The notes beneath the pieces were generated by a model. The model did no database searches and was not told where the DNA came from. It saw only the letters and a list, made by a program, of their open reading frames with translations. A stretch of DNA of 64,000 nucleotides from Lates calcarifer (taxonomy: Eukaryota > Chordata > Actinopteri > Centropomidae), in the NCBI RefSeq assembly GCF_001640805.2, contig NC_066838.1:3069101-3133100 (forward strand). Direction: 5' to 3'. A program made the translations under genes and the position numbers. How positions within the stretch are numbered: position 1 is the first letter of the stretch; every line of letters starts with the position of its first letter. This document shows, piece by piece, positions 1 through 10,812 of the stretch.

Positions 1-1045
1 TTTTGTGTTTCATTCTGTGCTGGAATGTCAGTTTTTTTGCCTCCAGGAGAGTATTTCTGTGTTTTTTGTCATTAATTCGAGATTGTAGGTTGTGAAATTT
101 CTTGGTTTGTCTTTCTTTGCTTTTGTTGTGTTGAGATAATTGGGCTTTCTGGGTGAAATCCACAACTTTCTCCATGATAGAACCAGGTAGGCGTGATGTC
201 ACATCTTAGACAGAGAAGACAGATGGTTTGAAAGAGTAAAAGAAGCCATCTATGTAAAAGTAGCAAAACCATCCCTCGACAGAGGAGGAGGGCTGAGACA
301 CCACCTCTCTCCAATTTACAATGCCTCCCTTTCATCCCTTCCCAGGAGACTCAACGATTTGGCCTCTAAGAAAAACAGCGATTCACAAATGGCCTCATGT
401 GACTCCGACTGTCGTTATAACACAATGGGGCACTAACGAAGTCGAAACCAATTTTTCCACCAACAACTGTCACTCTAACGACTGTTGTTTGGCACATGGA
501 GCACAAAGGATCCATCGGTCTTGTGAAAGCCCTCACAGTATCCAGTATCCATTTTCCTATCAATGACAGGGGCATTCTCTATCCATAAGAGACAATGGAT
601 GTGCAGTTAGCCATATATATATATAATGAGTGTGTGTGTGTTCGAGTTTGCTGTGAGTCCCTTGAAATTACACGAACCCAGACTTAATTAGCGTGCACTC
701 CTCTTCCGTGTAATACGGCAGTCTCGCCATTATGACACCACTATCTGCTTACATAGCCGAACACGCCCCTTTTTATACACGCACTAACACACATGCACAA
801 ACTCCAATTAATTTAACACCGACTCACGTTACCAACATCTGAACCACCGTTTAATACAGATTGAGGCAGCCAGGGTTTGACTTTCCTTGATAACCCCAAC
901 TTAAATCAGAGTAGGTTAAACTCCCTTAGTAGTACAGGTCTCCAATATTGTGATAAGCATAGCGCTAAGAGTACACATGAATATTAAAATGAACCAGTAC
1001 AATAACTAGATTTTATCCATACTTAAAGACTAAACTTGATTTACC

Positions 1046-1068
1046 AAAAAAAAAAAAAAAAAAAAAAA
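1046..1068. repeat. Poly-A tract, 23 nt
   Basis: Uninterrupted run of 23 A. It could be the tail of an old retroposed sequence, but no retroposon body was recognised next to it. Confidence 0.9.
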
Positions 1069-1336
1069 CCCCAGCAAACGCTCGCCAATATCGATTGGTT
1101 CTTCCACTTGTGGTGCGGTACTTAAGTAGAATAACACAGAGTTAACCATGAACATAAACTTCTCAGAGCAGTTTAGAGCATAAATTACCATGGCAGCAGA
1201 CCCAGAGTAAAACCTATCCACCTTTCCTCTGAAGTCTAGTCCACTTTTGTCCAGTGTACTTGTGCCTTGGACCTCATACTATTTAAGGAACTGTATAAAT
1301 CCAATACTGTAAGATACAAGCAAGTAACTGATATCA

Positions 1337-1359
1337 TTTTTTTTTTTTTTTTTTTTTTT
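1337..1359. repeat. Poly-T tract, 23 nt
   Basis: Uninterrupted run of 23 T, the same length as the A run about 290 bp to its left and in inverted relation to it. No clear element lies between them. Confidence 0.9.
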
Positions 1360-2699
1360 CAGCACAACCTGGGCTATTTGAATATGTAAGTTTCTATAAT
1401 GACACGTAACATAAGTAGTTCTAAGACCACAAACCCAAAAGAAAAAATAAAACGGAACTAAAATGTGTACAATTTTATTAATTTTTCAACAGAGTAAATT
1501 CATGTAGCCCAAGGTCTCAAGTAACAAACAAAAGAAAAATTAAGTCTCTAGTGCACACACAGGCAGAAATGTTTACATTTATGTCTGTGCGTCCACTTGT
1601 TTTTTTTCACTTGGGCCATTCTGCCCCGTTGTTTCTGACCAGGATCAGGCAGAGAACTAAATCACGCACACACTGCACTCCCAGGGCACAAAATAGTTCA
1701 AAATATGGCCACCACTATCTCCAAAACCTCTATATTTAAAATCTCTAAAAACCCCGTCAGTTTCTCTTGGGTCATTTTTGTGGCAGAGAGCATTGCCGGC
1801 CGTATCCTTAGTGAGTGTCATTTTTATCGCGAGCGTTACAGCGCTCTCACAGCAAACATGGACTGGTCAGCTGTTTTCAGATTACTATCTTGGCACATTA
1901 TTTTACCTCTGAAGTGTGAATCCGTGCTAGATTAGATCCTTAAATGCTATGGACACAGCATAAATGTAAGTAATGTCTGTAAATCGGGGATCCGCCATAT
2001 TGCGACTCATTGGATCAGCTGTTTTCACATGGTTCAACAACATGGCTTATGATTGGTTTACACAGTCAATATGGCTGCCATGAATTTCATTACTCAGAAC
2101 ATGGTAATAAATAATTTTGATGATAAATATTGTATGAAGACGCAAAACACAGATTTACTGACTTATTTTGTTTCCTGGAAATACCGAAAGATGACATCAG
2201 TTTCCATGATGGATTACAAAGCCCCTAGAAGGAGTAGAATCACAAACAAGGGCTTGTTGTAAAGGCAAATAGAGTGGAGCATGGCAGTTTTTCAAGTAAG
2301 TTTCTACACAAATGCGTTACAGAAATATTAAAGTATCAGACAAGTACTTTTCCAGTCGCCCATGACTGGAGAGACTTTGATTTTAGGGGTTTTAATTGGG
2401 GAGTTACACCTAGCATCACTACCCTGATGAGCCTGTAACCTCACTTTGTAGTACAGCCCTCAGGAGAATGGAACAGTATAATAAATAGACCTGGCTGTAG
2501 TGCTTTCTACTTTGAATGTGACAGAACAAGGCTTTCACATGAGTTATGGTTCAGTTTGGTTTAAGTGTGATTAACAAAATGGAGTCGAAAATAGCTGCAA
2601 CTCGCCTGTTGTTTTCAGGAATGTGAGTATTAATGACTAGGGGGGAGTGGATTCATTTAGGCTAAGATATCCTCCTGGCACAGCCAAGTTTCCATAAGA

Positions 2700-2935
2700 C
2701 GCAATGCATAAATATCAATCCATCCATAACAGAGGGGCTGGAGACAATCCAAGCTGACACTGAGTGGGAGGTGGGGTACACCCTGGACAGGTCACCAATC
2801 TATCACACATAGAGACAAATGGCCATTCACACTCACATTCACACCCTCCAAAGACATGCAGGTTAATTGGTGTCTAAATTGCCCAGAGTACCCATGCAGG
2901 CACAGGGAGAACATGCAAACTCCACACAGAATAAA
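2700..2935. repeat. Fish interspersed repeat (landmarks GGTACACCCTGGACAGGTC, AACATGCAAACTCCACACA)
   Basis: The segment carries landmarks that I associate with a very abundant teleost repeat: a 'paragraph' about an imaginary sum of a dividing distance (GTACACCCTGGACAGG), paired ATTCACACTCACATTCACAC blocks, a GACATGCAGGTTAATTGG block and a closing AACATGCAAACTCCACACA block. The family name is not certain; it resembles the 3' region of a LINE. The copy looks rearranged and degraded. Based on pattern memory, not on a search. Confidence 0.6.
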
Positions 2936-2949
2936 ATAATGACACTCTG

Positions 2950-5164
2950 ATATTACATCATTTCTAATACAGCTTGGGTGAGAGAGGTCTGATATTTAAT
3001 AATCCACATTTAATTCTCTATATATTTTATATATATATATATTGAAAGTACATGGGAATAGATAAATAGATATAAATAGATTTTAAAAAGTTATGAAATA
3101 TGTGATGACCTGTGGGAGCGAACAGCTCTTGTGATTTAAAACCCAAGGAGAGGGAGGACCCGCCAATGTAGGTATGAGTACACCACATGAACAGTAGCTA
3201 ATCTCTAACTGGGCTTGTCTGCTGTTTGCCACTGAGCAGGTAGCTGGCAGAATCTTCCTGAACTCTGATTATTTGCAACATTATTTATTTGTATTTTTTA
3301 TTACTGATACATGCACTTTAATGAAACAAGAAAATCTTGAAACAATAAGTACCTTGAAAAAGAAAAAAACCTTTCTTCTATACAAGTAGCTCATTGCCCT
3401 CAGACATCATTGTCAGCTGTTTTCATCTCCCAGTCTTAACCACTAAGTGGTGCTAAGCCACAATGTTACAATGTTTCAGCAGCCCCTGTCCCATCAGTGT
3501 ATCTGGTGTTTGACTGCTGTGGCTGATCTGATGTTCACATGCATCAGCAAATGAAAACAGTCATGTCAACAAAAAAAAGACACTGAAAATCAATTCAAAT
3601 GTAAGAAACTGTTTGAATTATCTACAGTACTCAGACCTGTCATGCATACTAACTCTCTAACTCTCCCTTCTCATCAATACAACCTCTTACCCCAATTATT
3701 AGAAGATACACATGGAGTATGCAATAACAGCATCATGGAAGAACATGGATGCATATGGCTTGCATGGCCCCATTTCCCATGGTAATATTCTGAATATCCT
3801 CTTTATTTCCAGTATACGAACAAGGATAATGATGAGTGACTATAAAGATCTGCCACCACGGCATGTGAACATCTGTAGTATGACCTTAAAGTGGCTGCAT
3901 GTGAGCTATAATTTAGAGAGAAAGGTCAAATCACTTATGTCTTAGTCTGTCTCTTGTTACAAAGCAATGAAATGCATGTGACATTAAAAAACTGTCATTA
4001 AATGCCCAGAAATTGTAACCTTATTAGTTTCCAGACGATGTGGGCTCCCAACATCTGCACTGCTGGGTTCCCACTCTTCCTTTCACTCTGTCGTGGTAGC
4101 GTTTCTCATACAAGTAAACACACATCCAGCTTTCCATCCATCTATTTCTGCTTCCACTCATCCTACCTCCTCTGTCCATGATCAGAAAACTGTCTAAGGT
4201 CCATCTCCACCAGCTAATTTATGCACTGTTTGTTCTATTGATGCCACCATTACCCTCATGGCTGAAGCAAAATAAATGCATGTACTGACACTGAAAGAGG
4301 TTGTTTGGATGGATTGCATTTAGCATTCAAGAGATGAAATTAGTCTACATAAGGATCAAAAGATTATGGCCTTAATTTCAATGGCACTTTGATGGCCATA
4401 ATTTTAACATGTGGGTTCTACAATCCCCTTGGCTGTATGTATACATCAGTGTAATTGAGTGCCTCTGTGCTGGTTTAGAATTGATCTCAACTCAAATTCA
4501 TGTATCGGATCAGCCTAAGCCTTATAAGGAGGTTGGCTTTATAGCACATGTGATCTTCAGAAACCTATTGAGTTTAGAGATTTATTTAGACCACAAACAG
4601 CTATTTATTGCACTGTAAATTGAATATCTTTTGGTTTTGAACATTTAGTCAGACAAAACAAGCAATTTGAAGAAATCACCTTGGTGATGTCCATTTATAA
4701 TGTTTACATTTTATAGCCAGAAAATTATTGAAGTAATCAATTAATTGTAACCCTAATTGCATCACCCACAACTCCATGACACACACACACACGCACATCG
4801 ACACACAAAGGTACAGGCAGTAGAGAGACTAAAACTTTTGAGTCTCTGTTACTCAACCTCTGACTTTGAGTATAAATACACTCCCCCTTTGTGTAACACA
4901 CAGTACTCCTCTCTCAATGCTCCATCATTCCTCTGCCATAGTGTTTGACCTTTCATGAGCCATGCAGCACACTTTGAATTCAACATGAGCTTGTTTATCA
5001 TTGCCAGACTACGTTGCCATGTTGGTCAGAATGTAAAGTGCAAAATCAACAGCAACAATGTTGTAATGGTCTATAATGAGAATAGTGATTTCATTATTAT
5101 AAAACCAGCCATAGGAGGAAGTCATGCCAGTGTAATCCAGAGGGAATTTTACAGGTTAGACAAT

Positions 5165-5200
<36 letters not shown>

Positions 5201-5560
5201 AGAGAGAGAGATAGATACATGGCATACAAAATGTTACTGAACTAATAAAGAGCTGAAAATCCTTGGGCCAGCTGAAGATGCTCATTATTATTTAGGGGAA
5301 AAAATGTCAGTTCTGTGATTTACATGTCTGCTGTGCTACACCCATTATGTTTCTTAAAATCAATTCATTCAAAGCCTATAGTTTTTAGCGAACGGTATGA
5401 AGTGGGGGTCACTGAATTTCAATATCCTAGATTGTGGGCAGCATTCCCTGCCTGAGATTTCTCTAAAAAATGATCAAAACCAGTAGATACCTTTTGAGTA
5501 CAGAAAAGTGATTGTAGAACTACACTTTAGACCTGTGAGCCAATATTTCTAAAGAAAAAA
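2950..5560. other. Non-coding stretch left of the viral element
   Basis: No exon or gene recognised. There is a TATATA-rich patch near 3020-3045, a CA-rich patch near 4780-4810 and a (TG)n/(AG)n microsatellite near 5170-5210. The left end of the viral element must lie in or near the last few hundred bases, but I could not find a terminal repeat. Confidence 0.6.
5166..5212. repeat. (TG)n then (AG)n microsatellite
   Basis: About 15 TG units followed by TATGTG and a short (AG)n run. Confidence 0.95.
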
Positions 5561-5563
5561 ATA

Positions 5564-6020
5564 ATGCGTACACCATACCACCGGGATGAGAGTAGATATA
5601 CGTCATACTATATGAACCAGGCTGGGGGAGAATTACCAGGGTTTATTGGGACAAGTACACAGTATGGTAGCGGACTAGGAGGCTTTCCGCAGTTTATTTA
5701 GAATAGCAATCCCACTGTTTAAAAGAGGATTTAGCACTGCCAAACCCCATTTAAAATCGGCCGCCACAAACATTGTAGGGGGCGTGGTGTCAAACATTGC
5801 GAGAAACACCATGACTGGAAAGCAGGAAGGGAACGGTCTCTTGGTGTATGCTAAAAGACCAATGAAAAGACAGCCCACAGGGCGTGCACATAACACTTCC
5901 TCTTCTAAAGAACGTAAAAAAGCTGCGAAAACAAAGAAAGTCGTCAGAAGCACCCGTCAAAGGAAGCAGACCGCCTGCCAAACACTCCAGGATTACATTA
6001 AAAGACATATTTTAGGTTGA
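5564..6020 (+). pseudogene. Minor-capsid-like basic virion protein of the viral element (one frameshift)
   Basis: A possible start ATG at 5564 opens a frame encoding a Tyr/Gly-rich N-terminus (YYMNQAGGELPGF) that is readable to about 5680. The frame then shifts and continues from about 5681 to a TGA at 6018-6020. The second part begins with an amphipathic/hydrophobic stretch (FKRGFSTAKPHLKSAATNIV) and ends in a strongly basic Lys/Arg tail (KERKKAAKTKKVV). A hydrophobic head followed by a basic tail is typical of small internal virion proteins encoded just upstream of the major capsid gene in Maverick/adintovirus elements. The role as a minor capsid or core protein is inferred from position and composition. 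The MCP starts only 4 bp downstream, which suggests one transcription unit. Confidence 0.65.
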
Positions 6021-6023
6021 AAA

Positions 6024-7327
6024 ATGGCACTGATTCACAACCAGTCAGAGAAGTGTGTAAAGACCGAGCTGGATTTGTTTACCGTTGCATACACACAGAC
6101 ATCTATTGAAAAATCCACATTTGTTGAAATCCCCCGGTTTCAGCAATAACAGACACTGGTCCTATAGAGTTTTACATATCGGCTAGTGGGGAAGATTATC
6201 TGGATCTGAACGATACATACTTGTTTACCCGTGTGAGGATCACAAATGCCAATGGTACAAACTTGGCAAACGCTGCGGATGTGGATTTTATCAACTATCC
6301 AGGCTGCACGCTATTCTCCCAGGTGGACATCATGCTGGGAGACAGGCTTATAACACAGTCCTCCAACACATTACCCATACCGCGGAATAATCGAGTGTCT
6401 AATTAACTATGGAACCAACACACTAAATACACAGTTCAGCACAGGAGTGTTTTGCAAAGACACCAGCGGTCACATGGACGATGCGTCCATAGAAGGAGAC
6501 AATGCAGGCCTGGTGGAGAGGGGGGGATACACGAGAAACAGCCGAATAGTGGAACTAATTTCACCAATACACGCAGATTTGTTTTTTCAAGAAAAACTGC
6601 TGTTAAACGCCATTGATCTATCTCTAAAATTTATACGTTCAAAAGATGAGTTTCTCTAACGACAGGTGGAAATGACCAGTATATGTTAAAATCATGTCGG
6701 CCAATGTATTTGTAAAAAAGGTATCAGTAGCACCTGCTATCAGGCTGGCGCACAGCAGAGCTCTACAACACACCAATACAAAATATGCTATAGACAGGGT
6801 GACTTTTAAAACATTCTCCATTCCAGCTGGTACAAGGGTGTGCAACCAGGAAAAGCTCTACCTCAGACAAATCCCTAAATTTGTTATAATCGGGTTTGTT
6901 GATAATGAGGGTTATAAGGGAAGTTATGGATGCAACCCATTTAATTTTGAGAACTATGACACTGTTTATTGGCTTGTATGCAGACAGACAATCCTATCCT
7001 GCTAAACCTTTTCAGCCTTATTTCCAAAGAGGTCATTACACAAGAAAATATTACCAGCTGATTCAAACCACCGGTCGCCGTCTGAAGGACAGCTTGCTGG
7101 CTATATCTCATCGAGATTTTGGCGCAGGCTACACACTCTTCTGTTTCAACTTGGAGGCAGATGAGGGGTGTTCTGGAAATGTGTTGCTGATTAAAATGGG
7201 AAATGTCAGACTGGAAGTACGTTTCAGAGCCCCGCTCCCCCACACAGCCAATCTGATTTGTTATTCTGTTTTTGATTCTGTTATCGAAATATCAAACAGG
7301 AGACACGTACTTTTAGACTATTACTAA
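6024..7327 (+). pseudogene. Major capsid protein (double jelly-roll, Maverick/adintovirus type), multiply frameshifted
   Basis: The ATG at 6024 opens a frame (MALIHNQSEKC) that stops at about 6149. Homology then continues in other frames as successive blocks: about 6145-6385 (contains DVDFINYPGCTLFSQVD), about 6383-6658 (contains HADLFFQEKLLLNAIDL), 6694-7005 (contains VFVKKVSVAPAIRLAHS and CNPFNFENYD) and about 6975-7327 (ends RRHVLLDYY). These blocks match, in order, the conserved hexon-like protein of Maverick-type elements that is often annotated in animal genomes as 'F54H12.2-like'. At least four frame breaks are needed, so no functional capsid protein can be made. The total span, about 430 codons, fits a near-full-length gene. 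The protein would form the icosahedral shell. Confidence 0.85.
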
Positions 7328-7334
7328 AACTGGC

Positions 7335-7860
7335 ATGAACACCATAGAATTAACCAGCGTTGTAAAAAAAAAAAAAAAAAAAAAAACATTTTTAAGGACA
7401 CCAACTTTTTGGGTGTAATAGCATGTGACTAGCTCCCAAATCACAGACTGTTAAAATACCCTGCCGTGTTGATTGTAAACACACACCCCTCTACCATGCG
7501 TGGTGAACATTGGTTGGCTATTTATATCACAAAAGACAAGCATGGATATTTTTTGACAGTTACGGCGAGCCTCCAGACTGTGACAGGTTTCCACCAGAGA
7601 TAAAACAGTTTCTTGTAAAAAACTGTGCTGATATATTTTATTCTCGAAGACAGGTTCAAAGTGATTTCTCCATAACCTGTGGACAGCACTGTGTGTTTTT
7701 TCTGTCATATACAAAAGGGGTGCCCTATGCATGCTTAATTAACAAGTATAAAACCAGTCTGGTCTGTAAAGATGCTATGGTTTGTCGTTTTGTTAACAAA
7801 ATACAGCCTGTTGCTATATGCCATGAAGATGATTTTGCATGTGTACAATGTGGTAAATGA
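7335..7860 (+). pseudogene. Adenain-like cysteine protease of the viral element, with a poly-A interruption
   Basis: The ATG at 7335 begins a short frame (MNTIELTSVV) that runs straight into 23 A residues (7364-7386). Further coding resembles the family in a second frame, interrupted by a TAG near 7430, and carries the likely catalytic-His block (RGEHWLAIYI, near 7500). After a frameshift near 7550 a long open frame gives FFDSYGEPPD, then RRQVQSDFSI and TCGQHCVFFL with the likely catalytic Cys, ending at the TGA at 7858-7860. The order His, then Asp-bearing FDSYG, then Gln and Cys is that of adenovirus-type maturation proteases of the C5/Ulp1 fold. In relatives this enzyme trims virion proteins during assembly. 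This copy is dead because of at least three breaks. Confidence 0.8.
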
Positions 7861-8140
7861 TGTATGCACGACTATAACAATTTAAAATAGAAAAACAATC
7901 CTTTAATGTAAACAAGAAAAAACATTAATTGATGAAAATAAGAACATTTTAATAAGAATAAAAACAATCCTTAAACATGAACAAGAAAAGAAAAAAATTA
8001 CATTTTAACAAGAAAAAAGCATCTTGTTTTTTCTTATTTATAATAAGAAAAAACACTTTAATAAGAATAAAAAACATTTCTACAACTTGAACAAAACAAT
8101 ATTTAATATAAATAAAAAATACAGAATGCATTAAAAATCT
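7861..8140. other. A/T-rich convergence zone between the two viral arms
   Basis: Very A-rich on the + strand, with many AAGAAAA and AATAAGAATAAAAAC units repeated in loose tandem. It lies between the 3' end of the rightward capsid/protease arm and the 3' end of the leftward arm. An AATAAA at 7957-7962 lies 97 nt after the protease stop and could be the poly(A) signal of the rightward arm. The leftward open frame at 7949-8713 runs through this tract as a low-complexity Phe/Leu/Ile-rich tail that is unlikely to be real protein. Confidence 0.55.
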
Positions 8141-8906
8141 ACCCATGCTGAGGTGTGGTCCTGTGCCCTGTGTGGCTTGTACCGCCTTGATATGGCTGTT
8201 TTTAAACATTAACGAACGTTTTCTGCTGATGGGTGAATCATCATACACGGTCACACTGGACTCGCTGATTGAATCGGTGGCCCCCTTAAACCTTGTAATA
8301 GAAGCGTGCTCTTTAGTATTTGATACAGCTGAAAGTGGCACATTTAAATCAGCTAAGGTTTTTAAAAACAAAGTCCCACCAGCAGGCCTTGAGGAATCTG
8401 AGACATTGTGTGCAGCTGTTATACTTTTTATTAAAGCATAGACTTGTGAGCCTCTGATCGGTTGTTTGTTAATGATAATACCACCATGGTCAGTCCATGA
8501 TATTACATCTGATGCATGGGCTAACGCTGGCAAAATGAGCTCAGCGTTTCTCTTCTTTTTTGGCATGTGTCTTAACACATTTTCCATAACCAGATCTTTA
8601 ACGCCCGTGTCATCAAGATGTGCAGCGTCCTGACTCATGCCACCTGCATCAACACTTTCAGTGACGGGAAATGATAGGGTTAATACAACCTTTTCACGCT
8701 CATCCTGTCTCACCAGCGATAGGTATCTTTGGAGAACGCTGGAATATTTTTTTAGCCTTGTTGTACATGTTCATGTCCGTACATTATAATACCTTGACCA
8801 TCGCTTTGTCCAACTTGTTTTGTGCTGCCTTTCTGATGGACCCTGTATTCTGCTGCTGATGCTGATGTTTCAACATGTCCAACTGGTGTTGGGGAACCAA
8901 AAACAT
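7949..8906 (-). pseudogene. Conserved accessory protein of Maverick-type elements (one internal frameshift)
   Basis: Reading leftward, an ATG at 8904-8906 opens MFLVPQHQLDMLKHQHQQQ and runs to a TAA near 8786. The same protein type continues in another frame from about 8740 (VLQRYLSLVRQDER), passes through PKKKRNAELILPAL and WTDHGGIIINKQPIRGSQVY, and reaches a Ser-rich segment with SISESSVTVYDD near 8260. The pattern of a coiled N-terminus, a basic PKKKRN block, then a W-x-D-x-G-x-I block is one I associate with an uncharacterised protein that sits beside MCP and PolB in animal Maverick-like elements. Its function is unknown. The part beyond about 8140 is translated A/T-rich sequence and probably not original coding. 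Confidence 0.6.
7957..7962 (+). terminator. Candidate poly(A) signal for the rightward arm
   Basis: AATAAA hexamer in the + orientation, 97 nt downstream of the protease stop codon. It sits in an A-rich tract where the hexamer also occurs by chance, so support is weak. Confidence 0.35.
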
Positions 8907-8927
8907 TTTCTGTGCATGTTCCGTTTC

Positions 8928-9254
8928 TTACCCATGAGTAATGAGACTAGCAATAAACGGAATGGCTGCACTTAATAACGGTAATAAAAAAACACTGGTT
9001 GATGGTCTTTCTTTTTTTTCAAAATTTTGACTCGTTCGTCGGCAACCAGTCTGATTATTGCTTTTTGCTTTTTTAAATTGTGTGTATTATCGGTCAGTCA
9101 GCGGGATGTTACCTCTCAACACATTAAGAGCTATTTCACACACAGCACTGATAAAGTCAGGACCAGCATTATTAATAATGACTCTTCGCACACTAGGCAG
9201 CAATTTATATAACAATTCCAGCAGCGCCAGATTTCTCTGCATGCGTGATGACAT
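8928..9254 (-). pseudogene. Small conserved basic/hydrophobic protein of Maverick-type elements, broken
   Basis: An ATG at 9252-9254 opens MSSRMQRNLALLELLYKLL and continues through EIALNVLRGNIPLT to a stop at about 9087. Beyond it the reading continues in shifted frames with a basic stretch and then a hydrophobic C-terminus (LLPLLSAAIPFIASL) that ends at a TAA complement at 8928-8930. A helical N-terminus, a basic middle and a hydrophobic tail over about 110 residues match a small protein found in the same place in related elements. Its role is unknown; a minor virion protein is one possibility. The gene lies between the ATPase and the accessory protein and is read in the same direction, so all are probably one leftward unit. 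Confidence 0.65.
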
Positions 9255-9266
9255 CCTCACCCTGTG

Positions 9267-9294
9267 TTTTTTTTTTTTTTTTTTTTTTTTTTTT
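9267..9294. repeat. Poly-T tract, 28 nt, between two viral genes
   Basis: Uninterrupted run of 28 T just upstream (12 nt) of the start of the small minus-strand gene and just after the ATPase remnant. On the coding strand it is poly-A. Confidence 0.95.
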
Positions 9295-9298
9295 GGTA

Positions 9299-9947
9299 TA
9301 TAGACAACCAATAGCTCTGAAAGAAAATTTACTCTGAGTCTTAAATTTTCGGGTGTCTTGGCTTTATAATCTATAAGGAGTTAACCGTATGGGACACCAG
9401 TCGCATCATTAAAGGCTTCTAAAAAATATTTACTGTTACCCAGAAACCTCTGTCTGCCTAAGAGTGAAATTTGATATTTATCTCTGGGATTACTAAACAA
9501 AACTAAATAATTGGTATTTAAACGAATGGTCCGGCTGGACTTACCTTGTATAAACAAATTCTGAACCAGATAAATGCAACTTCAATTTCTATGGTGTACA
9601 TATTTGGTAAACACATTCTGTACTTCTAAGTTATTACTAGCGTCATTCATTAAATCATCTATAATTAACAAATTGATTTTGTCAGGGGGTAATAACGCAT
9701 CATCACACAGAGATTCAGGCAACTGTTTACGAAGTTGATGTCTTATCTGTTGAAGTTGATCATACAAAGGCTGCCAGCATGAATAAATGTAAACAATGTT
9801 GTCGACGTTGTGTGAAATAATCCTTGGTGCATTTTCAATAACACCCTTGACAAAAAAAGTCTTCCCACAATTAAAGGGGCCACTGACAACCAAACTAAAC
9901 AGGTGCTGTAGTCTGCCATCAAAGCATTGGTCTAATTTAGTATCCAT
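9299..9947 (-). pseudogene. Packaging-type (FtsK/A32-like) ATPase of the viral element
   Basis: An ATG at 9945-9947 opens a frame that begins MDTKLDQCFDGRLQHLFSL and carries a Walker A P-loop (SGPFNCGKTFFV) and a Walker B (INLLIIDDLM), then reaches FTKYVHHRN before a stop at 9582. Homology resumes at once in the next reading (LVQNLFIQGK, then NPRDKYQISLLGRQ and EAFNDATGVPYG), with a further in-frame TAA at 9381-9383, and fades by about 9300. The P-loop, DD Walker B and the conserved HHRN...QNLF region are those of the genome-packaging ATPase of Maverick/adintovirus elements, which would drive DNA into the capsid. At least two breaks make it non-functional. Its start overlaps the end of the polymerase gene by 11 nt. 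Confidence 0.85.
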
Positions 9948-10804
9948 ATGGCAGTGTAGTGTAATCAGACAACACCCTGTGCTTGTTGTACACCACCTGG
10001 ACTCTTTTAACAACTGTTTCATTCTTCAGATGAAACTTCTTTTTATTGCGTTTGATGGTGTCAGATACAGCTGTTATGTGTGTGTCTGTGCTCTGATTGG
10101 CTACAAATGAATGCACTAGTCCTGCTAACGACTCAGGGGTGACCGTTTTAGAGTTTGCAGCATTAAGTGTCACACCTTTACACTTAACCTGTGTCTTCCC
10201 CTGGTGTGTATGATATGCATAGCACTTTGGCCCCCCAGACACAAACTCTGTGATGTAGTCCTCCTCCTCCCCCCCTTGACCCCTGTCATTTAACTCATCT
10301 GTTAAATCACCTAGATAAGGGCCCAAAGGAGGGATCCACTCACCAGGTCGTGATGTAAAGATGACAGAGTCTGTGTCACAGTGCAAAACACATTGCTGCA
10401 GTTTGTCCAGTTAATCGTACAACATGAGCCTGGCGTACGCAGTGGTCATGGCACCTAAGAACACATTCACATCTTTTACCTGGGACCCCCTGCCGTCAGC
10501 ATGGCCACATCGTGGTGAGATGAAACAGAACTGCTAAACATCACTAAACATCAGCTGTGTGAATCTGTAATCAACTCACATGATGGCATGTTACTCCTCA
10601 TGCTGAACCTGCCCCACAGTGAGTTTAGGAGTAGTTTATTACAACTCCTAACTGCCTTGTTAACACGGATCTTGGCCAGATCTAACCTGACGCCCTCCTT
10701 TTCATAATAATCAGCAATGTATATTTTCTGATCTTCAGGAGTTTTCATGTATTTCAGGTAGCCGGATGCCTCCTGTTTGCATTTTAGAAATGTTTTGACA
10801 TACT
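9937..10804 (-). pseudogene. DNA polymerase B, C-terminal half (left of the hAT insertion)
   Basis: From 10804 leftward the frame reads KEYVKTFLKCKQEASGY and NKLLLNSLWGRF, the conserved polymerase motif B region. After a short divergent stretch with frame breaks near 10560 and 10400, it reads MHCDTDSVIFTS, the D-T-D catalytic motif C. The C-terminus TLPYGY followed by TAA at 9937-9939 looks like the natural end. The pattern is that of protein-primed family B polymerases from Maverick-type elements, which copy the viral genome. The gene is cut by the hAT transposon and by several frameshifts. The last codons overlap the first codons of the ATPase, a compact viral arrangement. Confidence 0.85.
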
Positions 10805-10812
10805 CCTTAAAG
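10805..10812. repeat. Target site duplication, left copy (CCTTAAAG)
   Basis: Eight bases identical to 13076-13083; together they flank the hAT element exactly. An 8-bp duplication is diagnostic of hAT transposition. Confidence 0.95.

Larger units (their letters stand above)
1..2690. other. Non-coding stretch, no gene recognised
   Basis: Short open frames exist on both strands (for example 321-566 + and 72-335 -) but none resembles a protein family I recognise and none has convincing exon borders. The stretch holds two long homopolymer runs, listed separately, and an ATATAT tract near 615. The part from about 640 to 1000 is richer in CpG than its surroundings and could be an old repeat, but no terminal repeats or coding remnants were seen. 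Confidence 0.6.

Noticed and set aside
5300..5560. Left terminal inverted repeat of the viral element
   Set aside because: Comparison by eye with the reverse complement of 15,300-15,650 showed no shared block.
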